Below, piece by piece: positions 20,436 through 30,650 of a DNA stretch of 64,000 bases (position 1 is its first letter; each line of letters begins with the position of its first letter). The stretch lies in the NCBI GenBank assembly GCA_036245525.1, contig BTPG01000004.1, forward strand, positions 208,284,952 to 208,348,951, given 5' to 3'. The notes under the pieces are model-generated. The model saw only the letters and a program-made list of their open reading frames with translations. It did not search any database and was not told the origin of the DNA. The position numbers and the translations under genes were made by a program. This DNA is from Semisulcospira habei. Taxonomy: Eukaryota; Mollusca; Gastropoda; Semisulcospiridae.

Positions 20436-22227
20436 AAGACTTCTGACCCTGTGTCCTTAATGGTTTTAACGTTACACATAAAGGCTCTGATTCGGAGAGG
20501 CGCTCGGGTGGAGTGGCTCTTCTCATTAGTAGCCAAATTTTATGTAGCCCCGTTAGCATCGACACCTGTCTTCAGGCTGTCGCAGCTCGGGTTACCTTGA
20601 AGAAGACCATAACCAACCGGCCTCCGTAGCGCAGTGGTTAGCGCATCGGACTGGCGGCCACGAGATCCGGGTTCAAATCCCAGCCGAGTCAAGCGGGACT
20701 TTTCCTACCTGGGTGGGCTCCTACCCAGAGCGGATGTGCTATGGACCCAATAGAAAGGCTGATGCCACGCAGCCGAGACTCACCCACTTCAAGGGTGCGA
20801 CTTTGGGGGTGTTACCCGGGTTATGACGTATCGCAAGGTGTGGATGATTACACGGCTGGCACCGCAGGTGTCCGCAAGTCCCGGGCCTGGTTAACACCAG
20901 GATATTTATGACAGGAAGCGTGGAATGCGGCCCTGTCATGCAGTCCCTAACCACATGGACTACCATGGCATCATCATATCATCCTCATCATCATGCAAAA
21001 ATGAAAAACCGCTATTCCAGGTGCCTCTGACCCCTCAAGTCTCCGTTTCATGGTGACCTCAGCCCAGTCCGGCCTCTAGGCGCCCTAGGTGCGCGGTTGT
21101 CTTCGGCCAGACCCTGCTTCTGTGCGTGGAAGGACATAGTGGTTGACTCGCCACCTCTGGGGGGAGCTGTCACTCGTCGACTCAGTAACTAGCAAAAAAA
21201 AATGTAAGTAGGAAGACCACCGAAGTGATTCGGCAGTAGTGCGGAGTTTCCTCCGGAGGGAGTCCCCCAATACCTGACATATATACAGCAGCGGGGCCGG
21301 GAGTCTGGCTGGAACAACTGGCGGGTCTGGGTGAGCACACTGGGGTTGATGGGGGTGAGCAGCATGGGAGGAAGACCTCTGAGGTCGACAGGAAACTTGG
21401 AAGCAGCAAAAAAAAAAAAAGACCATAACCATATGCAGTATTTACCTGCCACCATCCCTGCGGGTCTGTAGTAATGATATTTTTGATTTAGTAGATCAAC
21501 TGCCCCCTCCCTTTATTCTCATGGGAATTTAACGGTCACGCTCACCTTTGGGGTAGTGACCACTTTGATGGCAGAGGTCAGATGTTAGAAGACGTTTTTT
21601 CTCAACTTAACCTATGTGTTCTTTAACGATGGCTCGCCTACATACTCTAACTCAGGTTCAGGATCTAGTTCTGTTCTAGACTTCACTGTGTGTGATCCTT
21701 CTCTCATGCTGGACTTTGACTGGAAGGTTCACGACGACCTGTGTGGTAGTGACCACTTCCCAGTGTCCTGTCATCGGTCAGCTGTGGGGAGGATCCACCG
21801 GTGGGGCGCTGAAATCTCAAGAAAACTAACTGGCCTATGTTCACCTCCCTCTGTCAGTCTTGTATTACAGAGGAGGTGGTCATGTCAGCTGAAGAACCTG
21901 TTTCTTCTTGTACTACTATTTTGTTGGACGTAGTGGGTGAAACCATCCCTAAAATGTCCGCATCAGTCCCTCGGAAGCCGAGAGTACCATGGTTTAATGA
22001 AGAGTGCTGCAAGGCCCAAAAAGCGCGCAAATCTGCTCAGCGACGTGCTTTCCGTAATCCGTTGCAAGTGAATATTTTAACCTTTAAAAGACAGAGGGCG
22101 AAAGCCCGTTACATTTTTAAACATGAACGCCGTGCTTCCTGGAGACGCTTCGTCTCATCTTTAACTTCTCGGACTCCGTCCCAGAAAGTCTGGAAGGCTG
22201 TTCGAAGAATTAGGGGCATGGGATGGC
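20436..22227 (+). pseudogene. I-LINE copy 1 endonuclease remnant
   Basis: Broken pieces include SERRSGVALLIS (about 20500), then after the SINE ICSIYLPPSLRVCSN, a HGHAHLWGS-like block near 21540, LMLDFDWKVHDDLCGSDHFP (about 21707-21766) with the terminal SDHFP catalytic box, and PRVPWFNEECCKAQKARKS. The start is lost with the ORF1 deletion and frames change repeatedly. Confidence 0.7.
20616..21418 (+). mobile_element. Long tRNA-derived SINE (~803 bp) with poly(A) tail
   Basis: The head holds a pol III A box (TAGCGCAGTGG, 20627-20637) and B box (GGTTCAAATCC, 20670-20680). A long body follows, ending in AGCAGC plus A-run. It is flanked by the 13-bp duplication AAGACCATAACCA at 20603-20615 and 21419-21431. 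The uninterrupted target is visible in the other I-LINE copy near 37189-37203. It interrupts the I-LINE endonuclease. The body length is unusual for a SINE; it may be a dimer of two repeats. Confidence 0.88.
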
Positions 22228-23940
22228 TTGGCTTTTGTCGGCCATCTTAGAGATTGTGCCAGTTTGGTCACAGATAAAAAGGCTGTGGCCAATTTCCTTG
22301 CCTCCACCATTGCCCATAATTCTTCAACAGAGCATTATTCACCCTTCTTCCAGAGAGAGAAGGAAAAGCGAGAGTCTCGTATTTGTGATTTTAAGTCTGA
22401 TAACTCAGAAGACTATAATGCCCCTTTTACATTATCAGAATTGCAGCAAGCCTTGCAGAAATGTAATGACTCTGCTTCTGGCCTAGACACCATGCACTAT
22501 CTATTCCTAACGCATCTGCCTGAGAGGTCACTCCTTGTACTTCTCAAGGCCTTTAACCATATCTGGAGAACTGGCCATTTTCCGCCGTCTTGGCACCAGG
22601 CTGTGGTTGTACCGATCCCCAAGCCGGGTAAGGATCCTTCCGACCCGGGCAACTACCGGCCTATCGCTTTGACATCATGTTTATGTAAAACTATGGAGCG
22701 CCTGGTCAATGCCCGCCTGGTGTGGCATCTTGAGTCACAGGGTCTCCTCACAGACCTCCAGTGCGGTTTCCGGCGCTTCCGTAGTACAACTGACCATTTA
22801 GTCCGCTTTGAATCATTTATTCGAGATGCTTTTGTCAACAAGCAGCATGTCTATGCAATTTTCTTCGATCTTGAGAAGGCATATGACACTACCTGGAAGT
22901 ATGGCATAATGTCTGACTTGTTGCACATGGGTTTTAAACTGCCCGTTTTTATTCACAATTTTTTTAATAACCGGTTGTTCCATGTCCGTGTGGGCTCCAC
23001 CCTCTCTGACTCATTTGAACCAGAGATGGGTGTCCCGCAGGGCAGCATTCTATCTCCTTTTTTATTTAGTATTAAAATTAATAACATTGTAAAGGCCATC
23101 AAGGATGATTCTGAATGCTCTTTGTTTGTTGACGACTTTGCTTTGTGTGCACATGGTCGAGGCCTTGCGTCCCTTGAGAGGCGCCTGCAGCTGTGCGTTG
23201 ATCGCATCCAGCGGTGGGTGTCTCTCAATGGATTCAAGTTCTCGCCCTCCAAGACAGTCTGTGTGCATTTTACTAACCAGACGAAATTTTTTACAGAACC
23301 TAGCCTGAGCATTGCTGGAGTGCCAATTAAGGTGGCCGAGGAGGCAAAGTTTCTGGGGGTCATCTTTGACAAAAGACTTACCTTCCGCAACCATATTAAT
23401 TACCTCAGAATCTCTTGTCAGAAGGCTCTTGACGTTCTTCGTGTCGTTGGTCGGTCTGACTGGGGTGCGGACCGTACTGTCTTACTTCGACTGTTCCGGG
23501 CTCTTGTTCGTTCCAAACTGGATTATGGCTCTGTGGTATATGGCTCAGCTTCCAAGTCTGTGCTACAGCGTCTGAACACAATTCACCGTCAGGGTCTGCG
23601 GATATGTCTTGGGGCCTTCAGGACATCTCCAGTTCCTAGTCTGTATGCCGAGGCAGGGGAGCCTTCTATCAAGCTCCGCCGCATCCGCCTCATGCTCAGC
23701 TACGTTCTGAAACTGAAGGCCCATCCAGACAATCCTGCCTATGATTGTGTTTTTAAACCATCGTTTGCAGAGATTTACGATACCCATCCGGGAGCTGTCC
23801 GTCCACTTTCTTTCCGTGTCCGACCTCATCTGCAGGCTGCTGGATTGCACCTGGACAGAGTTTCGGAATCCCTGCAACACATCACTCCACCCTGGCTCTT
23901 ACCAGTTCCTGACATCTTGCTGGACTTGACTGCCCACTAG
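22228..23940 (+). CDS. I-LINE copy 1 reverse transcriptase
   Basis: The 570-codon open frame has the complete RT domain: LQQALQKCNDSASGLD, WHQAVVVPIPKPGKD, NYRPIALTSCLCKTMERL, QCGFRRFRSTTDHL, IFFDLEKAYDTTWKYG with the first catalytic Asp, MGVPQGSILSPFLFSIKIN, and the box CSLFVDDFALC with both Asp (Val for the usual Ala). The thumb/connection region ends PPWLLPVPDILLDLTAH. In family proteins this continues into RNase H; here a one-base slip at about 23940 causes a stop before the RNase H frame at 23965. Confidence 0.88.
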   Translation: MAFVGHLRDCASLVTDKKAVANFLASTIAHNSSTEHYSPFFQREKEKRESRICDFKSDNSEDYNAPFTLSELQQALQKCNDSASGLDTMHYLFLTHLPERSLLVLLKAFNHIWRTGHFPPSWHQAVVVPIPKPGKDPSDPGNYRPIALTSCLCKTMERLVNARLVWHLESQGLLTDLQCGFRRFRSTTDHLVRFESFIRDAFVNKQHVYAIFFDLEKAYDTTWKYGIMSDLLHMGFKLPVFIHNFFNNRLFHVRVGSTLSDSFEPEMGVPQGSILSPFLFSIKINNIVKAIKDDSECSLFVDDFALCAHGRGLASLERRLQLCVDRIQRWVSLNGFKFSPSKTVCVHFTNQTKFFTEPSLSIAGVPIKVAEEAKFLGVIFDKRLTFRNHINYLRISCQKALDVLRVVGRSDWGADRTVLLRLFRALVRSKLDYGSVVYGSASKSVLQRLNTIHRQGLRICLGAFRTSPVPSLYAEAGEPSIKLRRIRLMLSYVLKLKAHPDNPAYDCVFKPSFAEIYDTHPGAVRPLSFRVRPHLQAAGLHLDRVSESLQHITPPWLLPVPDILLDLTAH

Positions 23941-23964
23941 AAAGACTACTCCACCAGCCATATA

Positions 23965-24796
23965 CCAACAGAGCCTCAATGAACTGCTTTCAATTTTTCC
24001 TGGCTATTGTCTTATCTATACAGATGGGTCAAAGTCTGAGGATGGGAGAGTGGCTGCGGCCGCAGTGTCCTCTCGCCATCCTAGACGCCCATTTAAGCAC
24101 CGCCTCCCAGACCACTCATCTGTATTTAGTGCAGAACTGCAGGCGGTTCTGCTGGCACTTAGGCATGCTTATCGATCTAGAGAAAGGAACTTCCTGAGTC
24201 TGTCTGACTCTCTTTCTGCCCTGCAGGCCCTTCAGGGCATGGGGAATGACCACCCATTGCTGGTGCAGATCAGAGAGCTCTACGCAGACTTGATGAAGGA
24301 ATATTATGACATCATTTTTATTTGGGTCCCAGAGCATGTGGGCATCGAAGGCAACAGGATCGCAGATGCTGCTGCCAACGATGCCAGCAACGACCCTGTC
24401 CCTGACACACAGACTGTTTATATTGATTTTAGACATGTGGTTAGTGCGTACATAGCCCGTGCGTGGCAGTCCGAGTTGGACAAAGAGGAAGCTAACAAGC
24501 AGCATGAAGCCCTTCCTAAGTTGTCCGACGGTTTACCTTATCGCTGCGGCAGCCGCCGTGAAGAGACTGTCCTTACTCGGCTCCACATCGGGCACACGTA
24601 TGTTACGCACTCTTATTTACTAAAACAGGAAGAGCGTCCATGCTGTTATGCCTGCGACGAGCAGTACTCTGTTCAACACTTTTTGCTGTCTTGTGCTGAT
24701 TTAATCAACACAAGGTATAAACATTTCACAACAGACTCCTTGAAGGTTTTGTTCCAGGATGTGCCCCCGGACAAGATCTTCAGTTTTCTGAGATAG
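23965..24796 (+). CDS. I-LINE copy 1 RNase H domain
   Basis: The C-terminal domain of ORF2, in another frame from the RT. Catalytic acidic residues are visible in order: Asp in LIYTDGSKSEDG (about 24010), Glu in FSAELQAVLLALRHAYR, Asp in LSLSDSLSALQAL, and the final block VPEHVGIEGNRIADAAA with His, Asn and Asp. A Cys-containing tail (CCYACDEQYSVQHFLLSC) follows, a common ending in this clade. It would remove RNA from the RNA:DNA hybrid. Confidence 0.85.
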
Positions 24797-25517
24797 TGCC
24801 ATATTTTTAATAAGATTTTTGCGTTTATAGACTATGATGTTTCTATTATTTTGACCTTTTTGAGAGTCTGTTGACGTTTTCTTTAAAGACCTGTGTGACA
24901 TTTCAGCCTGACATATTTTTAAGGTATATTTACATCATGTCTTAAGACCTTTCTTTTAGTCTGGCTGACCAGATTTTTACCCTTCCTGCCGTGAGATGGC
25001 CTTAGTTGCCTCCTCGGCATTAAACCCAAATAACTAATAACTAAGGTTCCTGTGATGGGTGAAGATTTTGGGGCATTGAGACAAAGATTCCAGAAACACA
25101 ATCTGCATCCAGTGGGTTGAGAGTCTTGCTGGCTTGGTTCACAGAGCTGAGTTTTGCTTTTGATTAACATCGTTCCACCCTCACCCCCACCCCCACCCCA
25201 CCCTCTTCCCTCTCTCCCCTCCAAACACACACACACACACTTTTGCACTTGCGGGGGCTCTTGCAGAAACCACTTTGTGTCCATGTTCCTTTGATAGCTG
25301 GGGATCTTTGAAGTTCAATTTACACTGATTTCAAAAGCACAATCCGCACCAGCACCAAATGGCAGTTAACATATTTTTCCCCGAGTCCCTACAGCAGGGC
25401 CAAGCTAATCAGGCACTACCATTGAATTATCATGGTCAATCCATCTCCTTCAACTGGTACATAGTCATTAGGCAACACCTCCAAAATTTGAGACATGGGA
25501 CCTTGGGGGTCAAAGGG
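24797..25517. other. I-LINE 3' UTR and following intron 3 sequence
   Basis: The 3' UTR runs to about 25043. Beyond it lie C-rich repeats (25174-25220, CCACCCCCACCCC-type), an (AC)n run (25226-25240) and one decayed family A MITE arm at about 25408-25445. No gene. Confidence 0.5.
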
Positions 25518-25597
25518 TTAACTCATTCGTGGCCAGCTGCATCCGGATGCACGGCTTATGCCACGCATCCGGAGGCGGCTGGTGGCGAATGAGTTAA
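25518..25597. repeat. TTAA hairpin MITE, family D
   Basis: 80 bp; TTAACTCATTCGTGGCCAGC to GCTGGTGGCGAATGAGTTAA with TTAA at both ends, arms containing CATCCGGATGC. It sits 165 bp before exon 4. Confidence 0.8.
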
Positions 25598-25762
25598 AGG
25601 GTTAGTAACAGTCAAAATTAGAATAAAGTCACGCAAACACTTACACATGTAGCTGCCGCTGGATAGAGCTAGATCTGCAGGATTTCTCCCAAAGGTGCAA
25701 GCTGACGTGCTAACACCCATTTTTTTAAACTTTTTTTTTGGGGTGGGGGGTGCTGTTTGCAG

Positions 25763-25966
25763 TGCTGAACCTGACCCTGATTGATTTGCCGGGCATGACA
25801 AAGGTACCGGTGGGGGACCAGCCCCAGGACATCGAGGCCCAAATCCGCGGCATGCTCATGGAGTTCATCACCAAGGACAACTGTCTGATCCTCGCCGTCT
25901 CCCCAGCAAATACCGACCTCGCCAATTCCGATGCACTCAAAATTGCCAAAGAGGTGGATCCTCAAG
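25763..25966 (+). CDS. DNM: Dynamin exon 4 (G domain, DLPG motif)
   Basis: 204 bp encoding [17 protein letters not shown], then [37 protein letters not shown] and [13 protein letters not shown]. It contains the G3 motif DLPG, whose Asp and Gly bind magnesium and the gamma phosphate, and switch II. The acceptor is TGCTGTTTGCAG (AG 25761-25762) and the donor is AAG|GTAGGA at 25967. The entry phase matches exon 3 and the exit G joins GA of exon 5. A GGGGTGGGGGG tract lies just before the acceptor and interrupts what would be the pyrimidine tract. Confidence 0.96.
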
Positions 25967-26210
25967 GTAGGATGGAGTTGTTTGTCCATGTTCTGTGGAC
26001 ATAGGAGGAGGTTGAGGTGTCTGTAAAACCCTGCGAATAGCTGATTTCTGTGCATGCTGTGGCAGAATAAACAAGTGTAATTACGTAAGTGTGCTTTTGC
26101 TGCGTGTCCAAACTGCCATAGAAGTTCAGTAGGTGTGTCGACAAGGCATAATAAGCAGAAATGGTGTTGAAATTTGTCTTCAGATGTATGTGTTATGGTA
26201 CTTTAATATG

Positions 26211-26438
26211 CAGTAGAACCTGTTTTGAGTTTCCACCCTTATGAGAGATCACCTGTCATTAAGAAGCATCATTTAGGTGTCCGTAAACATTTAGGTGGCT
26301 AAAGCTACCCAAGCGATTGACTCTAATGACAGGTGACACTCATTACCCTGCAAGACATCTCTTGAGGTAGCACCTGTTCCTTCAGACAAACATTTTCTTG
26401 CCAAAATAGATGAGTACTCAAAACAGGTTCTACTGTAC
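26211..26438. repeat. Pogo/Tc1-like MITE
   Basis: Terminal inverted repeats CAGTAGAACCTGTTTTGAG (26211-26229) and ACTCAAAACAGGTTCTACTG (26417-26436), with inner arms containing CACCTGTCATTA. CAGTnGAACC ends are usual for pogo/Tc1-type elements. A related copy lies at 60210-60405. Confidence 0.65.
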
Positions 26439-26577
26439 AGCATGGTCAGAACCTTAACTTCATATTCTAGGTATTGGAATAAGCTAATAATACCTGCTGT
26501 TTGATAGATTAGGTTGACATAAGCTGCGGGAGGAATGTGCTCTGTAAGTGTAACCCTGTGCGTAAAAGATCATCAGG

Positions 26578-26639
26578 CTGATGTCGGCCACTGTTGGCCT
26601 GCGCTCAGCCGTGCACAGGCCAACAGTGGCTGACGTCAG
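26578..26639. repeat. Short palindrome
   Basis: CTGATGTCGGCCACTGTTGG and its complement around a 14-bp loop. No TTAA ends. It lies about 57 bp before exon 5, so it could also affect intron folding. Confidence 0.6.
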
Positions 26640-26696
26640 TGCTTATTGGCAGTGTCTTTGTTTATTGTACCAGTGACCTGTGTTGGTTGTGTGCAG

Positions 26697-26795
26697 GACT
26701 GAGAACCATTGGTGTCATTACCAAGCTGGACTTGATGGATGAAGGCACAGATGCTCGCGAAATCCTGGAAAACAGGCTGCTGCCGCTACGCAGAG
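26697..26795 (+). CDS. DNM: Dynamin exon 5 (G domain, TKLD motif)
   Basis: 99 bp encoding [19 protein letters not shown] followed by [13 protein letters not shown]. It contains the G4 motif TKLD, which gives guanine specificity. The acceptor is GTTGTGTGCAG and the donor is CAGAG|GTCAGC at 26796. Phase 1 at both ends. Leu stands where vertebrate dynamins have Gln after DPQG. Confidence 0.96.
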
Positions 26796-27047
26796 GTCAG
26801 CTTTATCACACACACACCCACCACCCCTACCTCCCCCCCTCCTCAACCCTACTTCCTCCCTCTCCCCTTTCTTCCCTCTCATACCAGCATACACTGGTTG
26901 TCTCCACCGCAGTGAGATGGCCTGAAGTCGCCTAACTGTTATTACTGATCTGACTGGTTGTCTTCCTCGATTTGCTGCCTGCTGATCAGCGGTAGCAAGT
27001 TGATGGAGATGACCAGTGTGAGGGGCGCAGTACATGATAATCAAAAT

Positions 27048-27250
27048 TTAACCCATTTAACCCCACAGCCTCTTCCCACATTGTGGAGGTGTCACCAAAC
27101 GACTGTGTACCAGTTGCAGGAGATGGATCGACCATGATAATTGAAGGGTAGTGCCAGATTAGCTTGGCGCCTGATGGCGCCAAGCTAATCTGGCACTACC
27201 CTTCAGTTATCATGGTTGGTTCATCACCTTCTGTAGGTACAGATAATGGG
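27048..27250. repeat. Family A hairpin MITE
   Basis: Starts TTAACCCATTTAACCCCAC. The hairpin 27120-27225 is highly regular (GAAGGGTAGTGCCAGATTAG, TTGGCGCC-TGAT-GGCGCCAA centre). The right end is decayed (AGATAATGGGGC). Confidence 0.7.
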
Positions 27251-27913
27251 GCAGTTCAGTTTCTGGGCAAACAATATTCAATTTGTAAAATGTAACTAGT
27301 AAACCGTTGTGTTCTATCACACACACACGCATACCTTGTTAAAGGGACATATACGCATACCTTGTTAAAGGGACATAGATGCATAACTTTATAAAACTGT
27401 AGGTGTAATGGCACCCAAGCTCATTCCTACACGGTATGGGTGCACCTCCACCCATAACATTTAAATAAAGAGTTTCACAATGTATGTGCAACAAGTGCGG
27501 GTGAACTGACTCTTGAAATGCACCGGTCTTTTCATCTGTTACGCTGTTTGCTGGGCCACCACCCATGGCTTGTTCCCTTGCATTTGTCTTACACAGAATT
27601 GTATCTTCTCAATTATTGTTATTCTCACGCTCAGGATTGATGAAAGGCTACTGAGATTCAGAAGTCAGTAGCCCAAGACAAAATTCATTCACCCATCAGA
27701 TGAAAACGTTTTTCTGATCTCCAAATTTGAGGTCGCCAGCTGGGCTGCAGTTTCAAGTCGCCTGAAATGTTCTCAAGTCTTTTCATCACCCTTGGCCAGT
27801 GCCAGCTGATCACTAATTTCCATGCTCCTTATTAAATTTTGTAACAAGCACATTTATACTTTTTTTGTGTGTGCAAAGTATTGAACCCATTCATTTGTGA
27901 CACATTACAACAG
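27251..27913. other. Intron 5 sequence with a small tandem repeat
   Basis: A 31-bp unit (GCATACCTTGTTAAAGGGAC plus ATATAC) is repeated twice at about 27327-27388. Nothing else is recognised. Confidence 0.5.
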
Positions 27914-28022
27914 GAGATGGATTGACCATGATAGTTCAAGGGTGGTGCCAGAATAGCTTGGTGCCTTGAGGCTCCAAGCTATTTTGGCACCACCCTTGAA
28001 CTGTCGCTGTCAATCCATCTCC
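27914..28022. repeat. Family A hairpin
   Basis: Arms GAGATGGATTGACCATGATAG and TCAATCCATCTC around GTTCAAGGGTGGTGCC and complement. No TTAA ends remain. It lies 103 bp before exon 6. Confidence 0.6.
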
Positions 28023-28115
28023 GAAACAGTAAGTTTGTGTTCTTTTGAAAACTTCCAGATATAGGAATGTAGACTTCAGGGTTCAGCATGTTACCGTAAT
28101 TTTCGTTGTTGATGA

Positions 28116-28235
<120 letters not shown>

Positions 28236-28519
28236 TAGGTTTTGTTCTGTCAGAGTCTGTCCAAGCATTCATGTCATGCCAAGGGTGCTGTGTTTCAGCC
28301 ATAAACCATACTTTGGGAAGGTATCAGTATGATTGTGTACTGGTCTGTAATTGTGGACCTTACTTGCCTTTAGGCAAAAAAACTCAACAACAACAACAAC
28401 AAAATGATATCGAGACCCAAAAGGTGACTGCCAAGCGCGGAAATAGCATAGAATAACCCAACAGAGAAGGAAACATGCTGAGAAATGACAGTTACAACAC
28501 CGAGGATAACCCAGAGGAG

Positions 28520-28593
28520 AAAGAAACATGCTTAGAAATGACAGTTACAACACAGTTGTGTTGTAACTGTCATTTCTAAGCATGTTTCTTTCT
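28520..28593. repeat. Perfect palindrome with adjacent partial direct copy
   Basis: AAGAAACATGCTTAGAAATG plus ACAGTTACAACAC is followed directly by its complement. A direct copy of the left arm (GAAACATGCTGAGAAATGAC) precedes it at about 28469-28500, giving a direct repeat next to the inverted repeat. Confidence 0.75.
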
Positions 28594-28659
28594 GCGTTGG
28601 GGTCTTCTCTGCATGAAACTCCAAAATCTGGGCTTTTTCAGGAGTTTCCAACCATACCT

Positions 28660-28805
28660 TTAACCCATATCATTCGGAATACACCAATGTGTGAAATAAG
28701 TTTGACTAAAATAGTTCAAGGGTAATGACAGAATAGCTTGGCGCCTGTAGGTGCCAAGCTATTCTGGCACCACCCTTGAACTAAAACCATTGGTCTATAT
28801 CCTTA
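28660..28805. repeat. Family A hairpin MITE
   Basis: Starts TTAACCCATATCATTCGGA. Hairpin AGTTCAAGGGTAATGACAG with complement, centre TTGGCGCCTGTAGGTGCCAA. Right end decayed. Confidence 0.65.
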
Positions 28806-28936
28806 TCTGTAAGTACTATAATGTAGCTTGCATATGGCAGTGTAAAAATTTGAAGCTTTTAGCCTCAGTATGATATGTATTAAATGAAACTAAAACTGAT
28901 CTGGACAGACTTTTGACGTAACCAAACACACAAAAA

Positions 28937-29175
28937 ATTTATTTTTCTCTAAAATATATTTTTTCGAGAAAATACTTACCGATGGCATTACTGTATGGAA
29001 GTAGCACCTAGCCTCACAATTTCAGCCCGGGATCGTTGTGTACAGCAACGCCACCGGGGAACCCCCCAAGTCAGCTGTACCAACGTCCCTGAATAGCTTC
29101 CCCTTACTGAGTAGTCTCCCTTACCTTATACGGCACATGCGCAGCCGTTTCCAGTTTTCGCACTTAGCTTACTGG
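28937..29175. repeat. DIRS-1 left terminal inverted repeat
   Basis: It pairs with 34665-34866. Matching blocks include CTTACCGATGGCATTACTG, CGTTGTGTACAGCAACGCCA, CAGCTGTACCAACGTCCCTG and GGCACATGCGCAGCCGTTTC, each found complemented on the right. Confidence 0.9.
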
Positions 29176-29204
29176 CGGCGAGCGGGGCAGGTGGGAGGGC
29201 CCTC

Positions 29205-29310
29205 CGAGTAATGCCATCGGTAAGTATTTTCTCGAAAAAATATATTTTAGAGAAAAATAAATTTGTTTCATCAAAAAACATTACCGATGGCATTACTGTA
29301 TGGAAGAATG
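29205..29310. repeat. DIRS-1 internal complementary region (ICR)
   Basis: The first half (29208-29264, GTAATGCCATCGGTAAGTAT onward) is the exact complement of the left terminus 28937-28993. The second half (about 29258-29300, ATTTGTTTCATCAAAAAACA onward) is the complement of the right terminus 34842-34880. An internal segment complementary to both ends joined together is the hallmark of DIRS elements, used to template the circle junction. Confidence 0.92.
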
Positions 29311-29406
29311 GCGAATAGGAGGAGGGCGCCGCCAACTACCCCGTGATTGTGGACGCATTAGTGAAAAAGACTGGGATCAACACCTCACAATTTCAGCTAA
29401 GCGTAC

Positions 29407-30650
29407 CTAATGCTCATGGTGTGCCGGCAGGGAGTGTTGAGCCGCTGAGACGTCACCTACCAGGGCCAGGTTATCACGCTGGCCAGAGAGGTCGCGTAGA
29501 TAGAAGCGTGCAAAGGTTGATTCAGCTCTCCAGCCGACTGCGGCAACAATGTCCTGGACTGCGCAGTTGCGGTCAAAGGCGAGGCTGGTCGATACAGCTC
29601 TGATTTCGTGCGCCCGAATTCGCATCCGCTTGGCCCCTGAGGGGGAGAGGTCCTCGTAAGCGGAGCGTATGATCCACCGCAACCATGAAGAGATAGTCTG
29701 CGCAGTAATGTCCGACTTGCCACGATATAAGGGCAGAAAAAGGCGTGATCGATTCTTTCGGAAAGGTTTTGTTCGTCGGAGGTATATCTTCAAGGCCTGA
29801 ACAGGGTCCTGTTGGCAGGAGTCCAGGGACTGGGAAGCAACCTGCAGCGGCCGGATGGTGATTATTTGTGGCCGGGCAGAGGGGAGCCTGTTTTTGGCGA
29901 GAAAAGCCGGATTAGTGAGGAGTTGCACTGTGCCATCCGCCCGGAACTGAAGGCAAGCAGGCTCTGTGGAAAGGGCATGGAGTTCGCTAACCCTCGCAGC
30001 AGTGGCGAGAGCAAGGAGAAAACAAGTTTTTCTCGTAAGGTTGGCCAAAGAGGCCAGACGTAGGGGCTCAAATCGTGCAGAATTTAGCCACGTAAGTACC
30101 CAGGAAAGGTCCCAGCGGGGCACCAGGGAGCGTGGAACCGGACGACGGAGGTCAAAATTAGCCATCAGGTCCGAAAGATCTTTACACGCGCCGGGGTCCT
30201 CACGCCCCAAATGGCGGTAAGTGTCTGCAATCATAGCCAAGTAACCCCGTATGGTAATGGGCGCCAAGTGTTGGTCGTCAAAAAGCCATAAGAAAAAATC
30301 GGCGAGGAGGGGCATAGTCAGTGTCGTGGGGGAAAGGCGTCGAGCCGCGCACCAGGACTGGTAGACGCGCCACTTCCCTTCGTACACCCTGCGGGTAGAT
30401 GGTCGGCGGGCTGTAGCGATAGCTTCCACCGCTGCATGCGAATAACCTCGTGCTGTGAGGGCCGCCCGCACAACTGCCAGGCGTGTAAGGCTAGCCTCTC
30501 CGGGCACGGGTGGAAAAGGGCTTGTCGGGGCTGTTTCAACATCGTGCGAGGCGTCGGGAGCCTCACGGGGGGCTCCGTGGCGAGGCGCAACAGGTCGGTC
30601 GTCCAGCTCTTGGTCCAGTGGAATGGGGCGACCAGGAGGAGGACCGTGTT
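29407..30650 (-). CDS. DIRS-1 tyrosine recombinase (YR)
   Basis: The recognisable protein runs from about 30490 (SLTRLAVVRAALTARGYSH) to the stop at 29407, about 360 residues. An N-terminal SAM-like core-binding part (RRPSTRRVYEGKWRVYQSW, PITIRGYLAMIADTYRHLG) precedes the catalytic domain. Catalytic residues are visible: Arg in ATAARVSELHALS, the H-x-x-R box in RAHEIRAVSTSL, and the nucleophile Tyr in STFARFYLRDLSG. The frame is open upstream to 31572, but that part overlaps RT-RH and is probably not all translated. It overlaps the end of the RT-RH frame, as is usual for DIRS. It would integrate the circular copy. Confidence 0.92.

Larger units (their letters stand above)
19618..25043 (+). 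mobile_element. I-type LINE copy 1 (with RTE-derived 5' part)
   Basis: Order: 5' leader; a short start of ORF1 (ATG at 20269 followed by an A21 run); a roughly 1.2-kb internal deletion near 20393; endonuclease remnants; RT; RNase H; and a 3' end with repeated ACTAATAACTAA (about 25025-25043). A leader stretch from 19618 matches the second copy at 35041 base by base over hundreds of positions, including the RTE-derived first 130 bp. A SINE interrupts it at 20616-21418. RNase H after RT is typical of the I superclade. Confidence 0.8.

Noticed and set aside
20616..20700. Possible tRNA gene with A and B boxes
   Set aside because: It is the head of an 803-bp retroposon with target duplication and poly(A) tail; the cloverleaf is imperfect.
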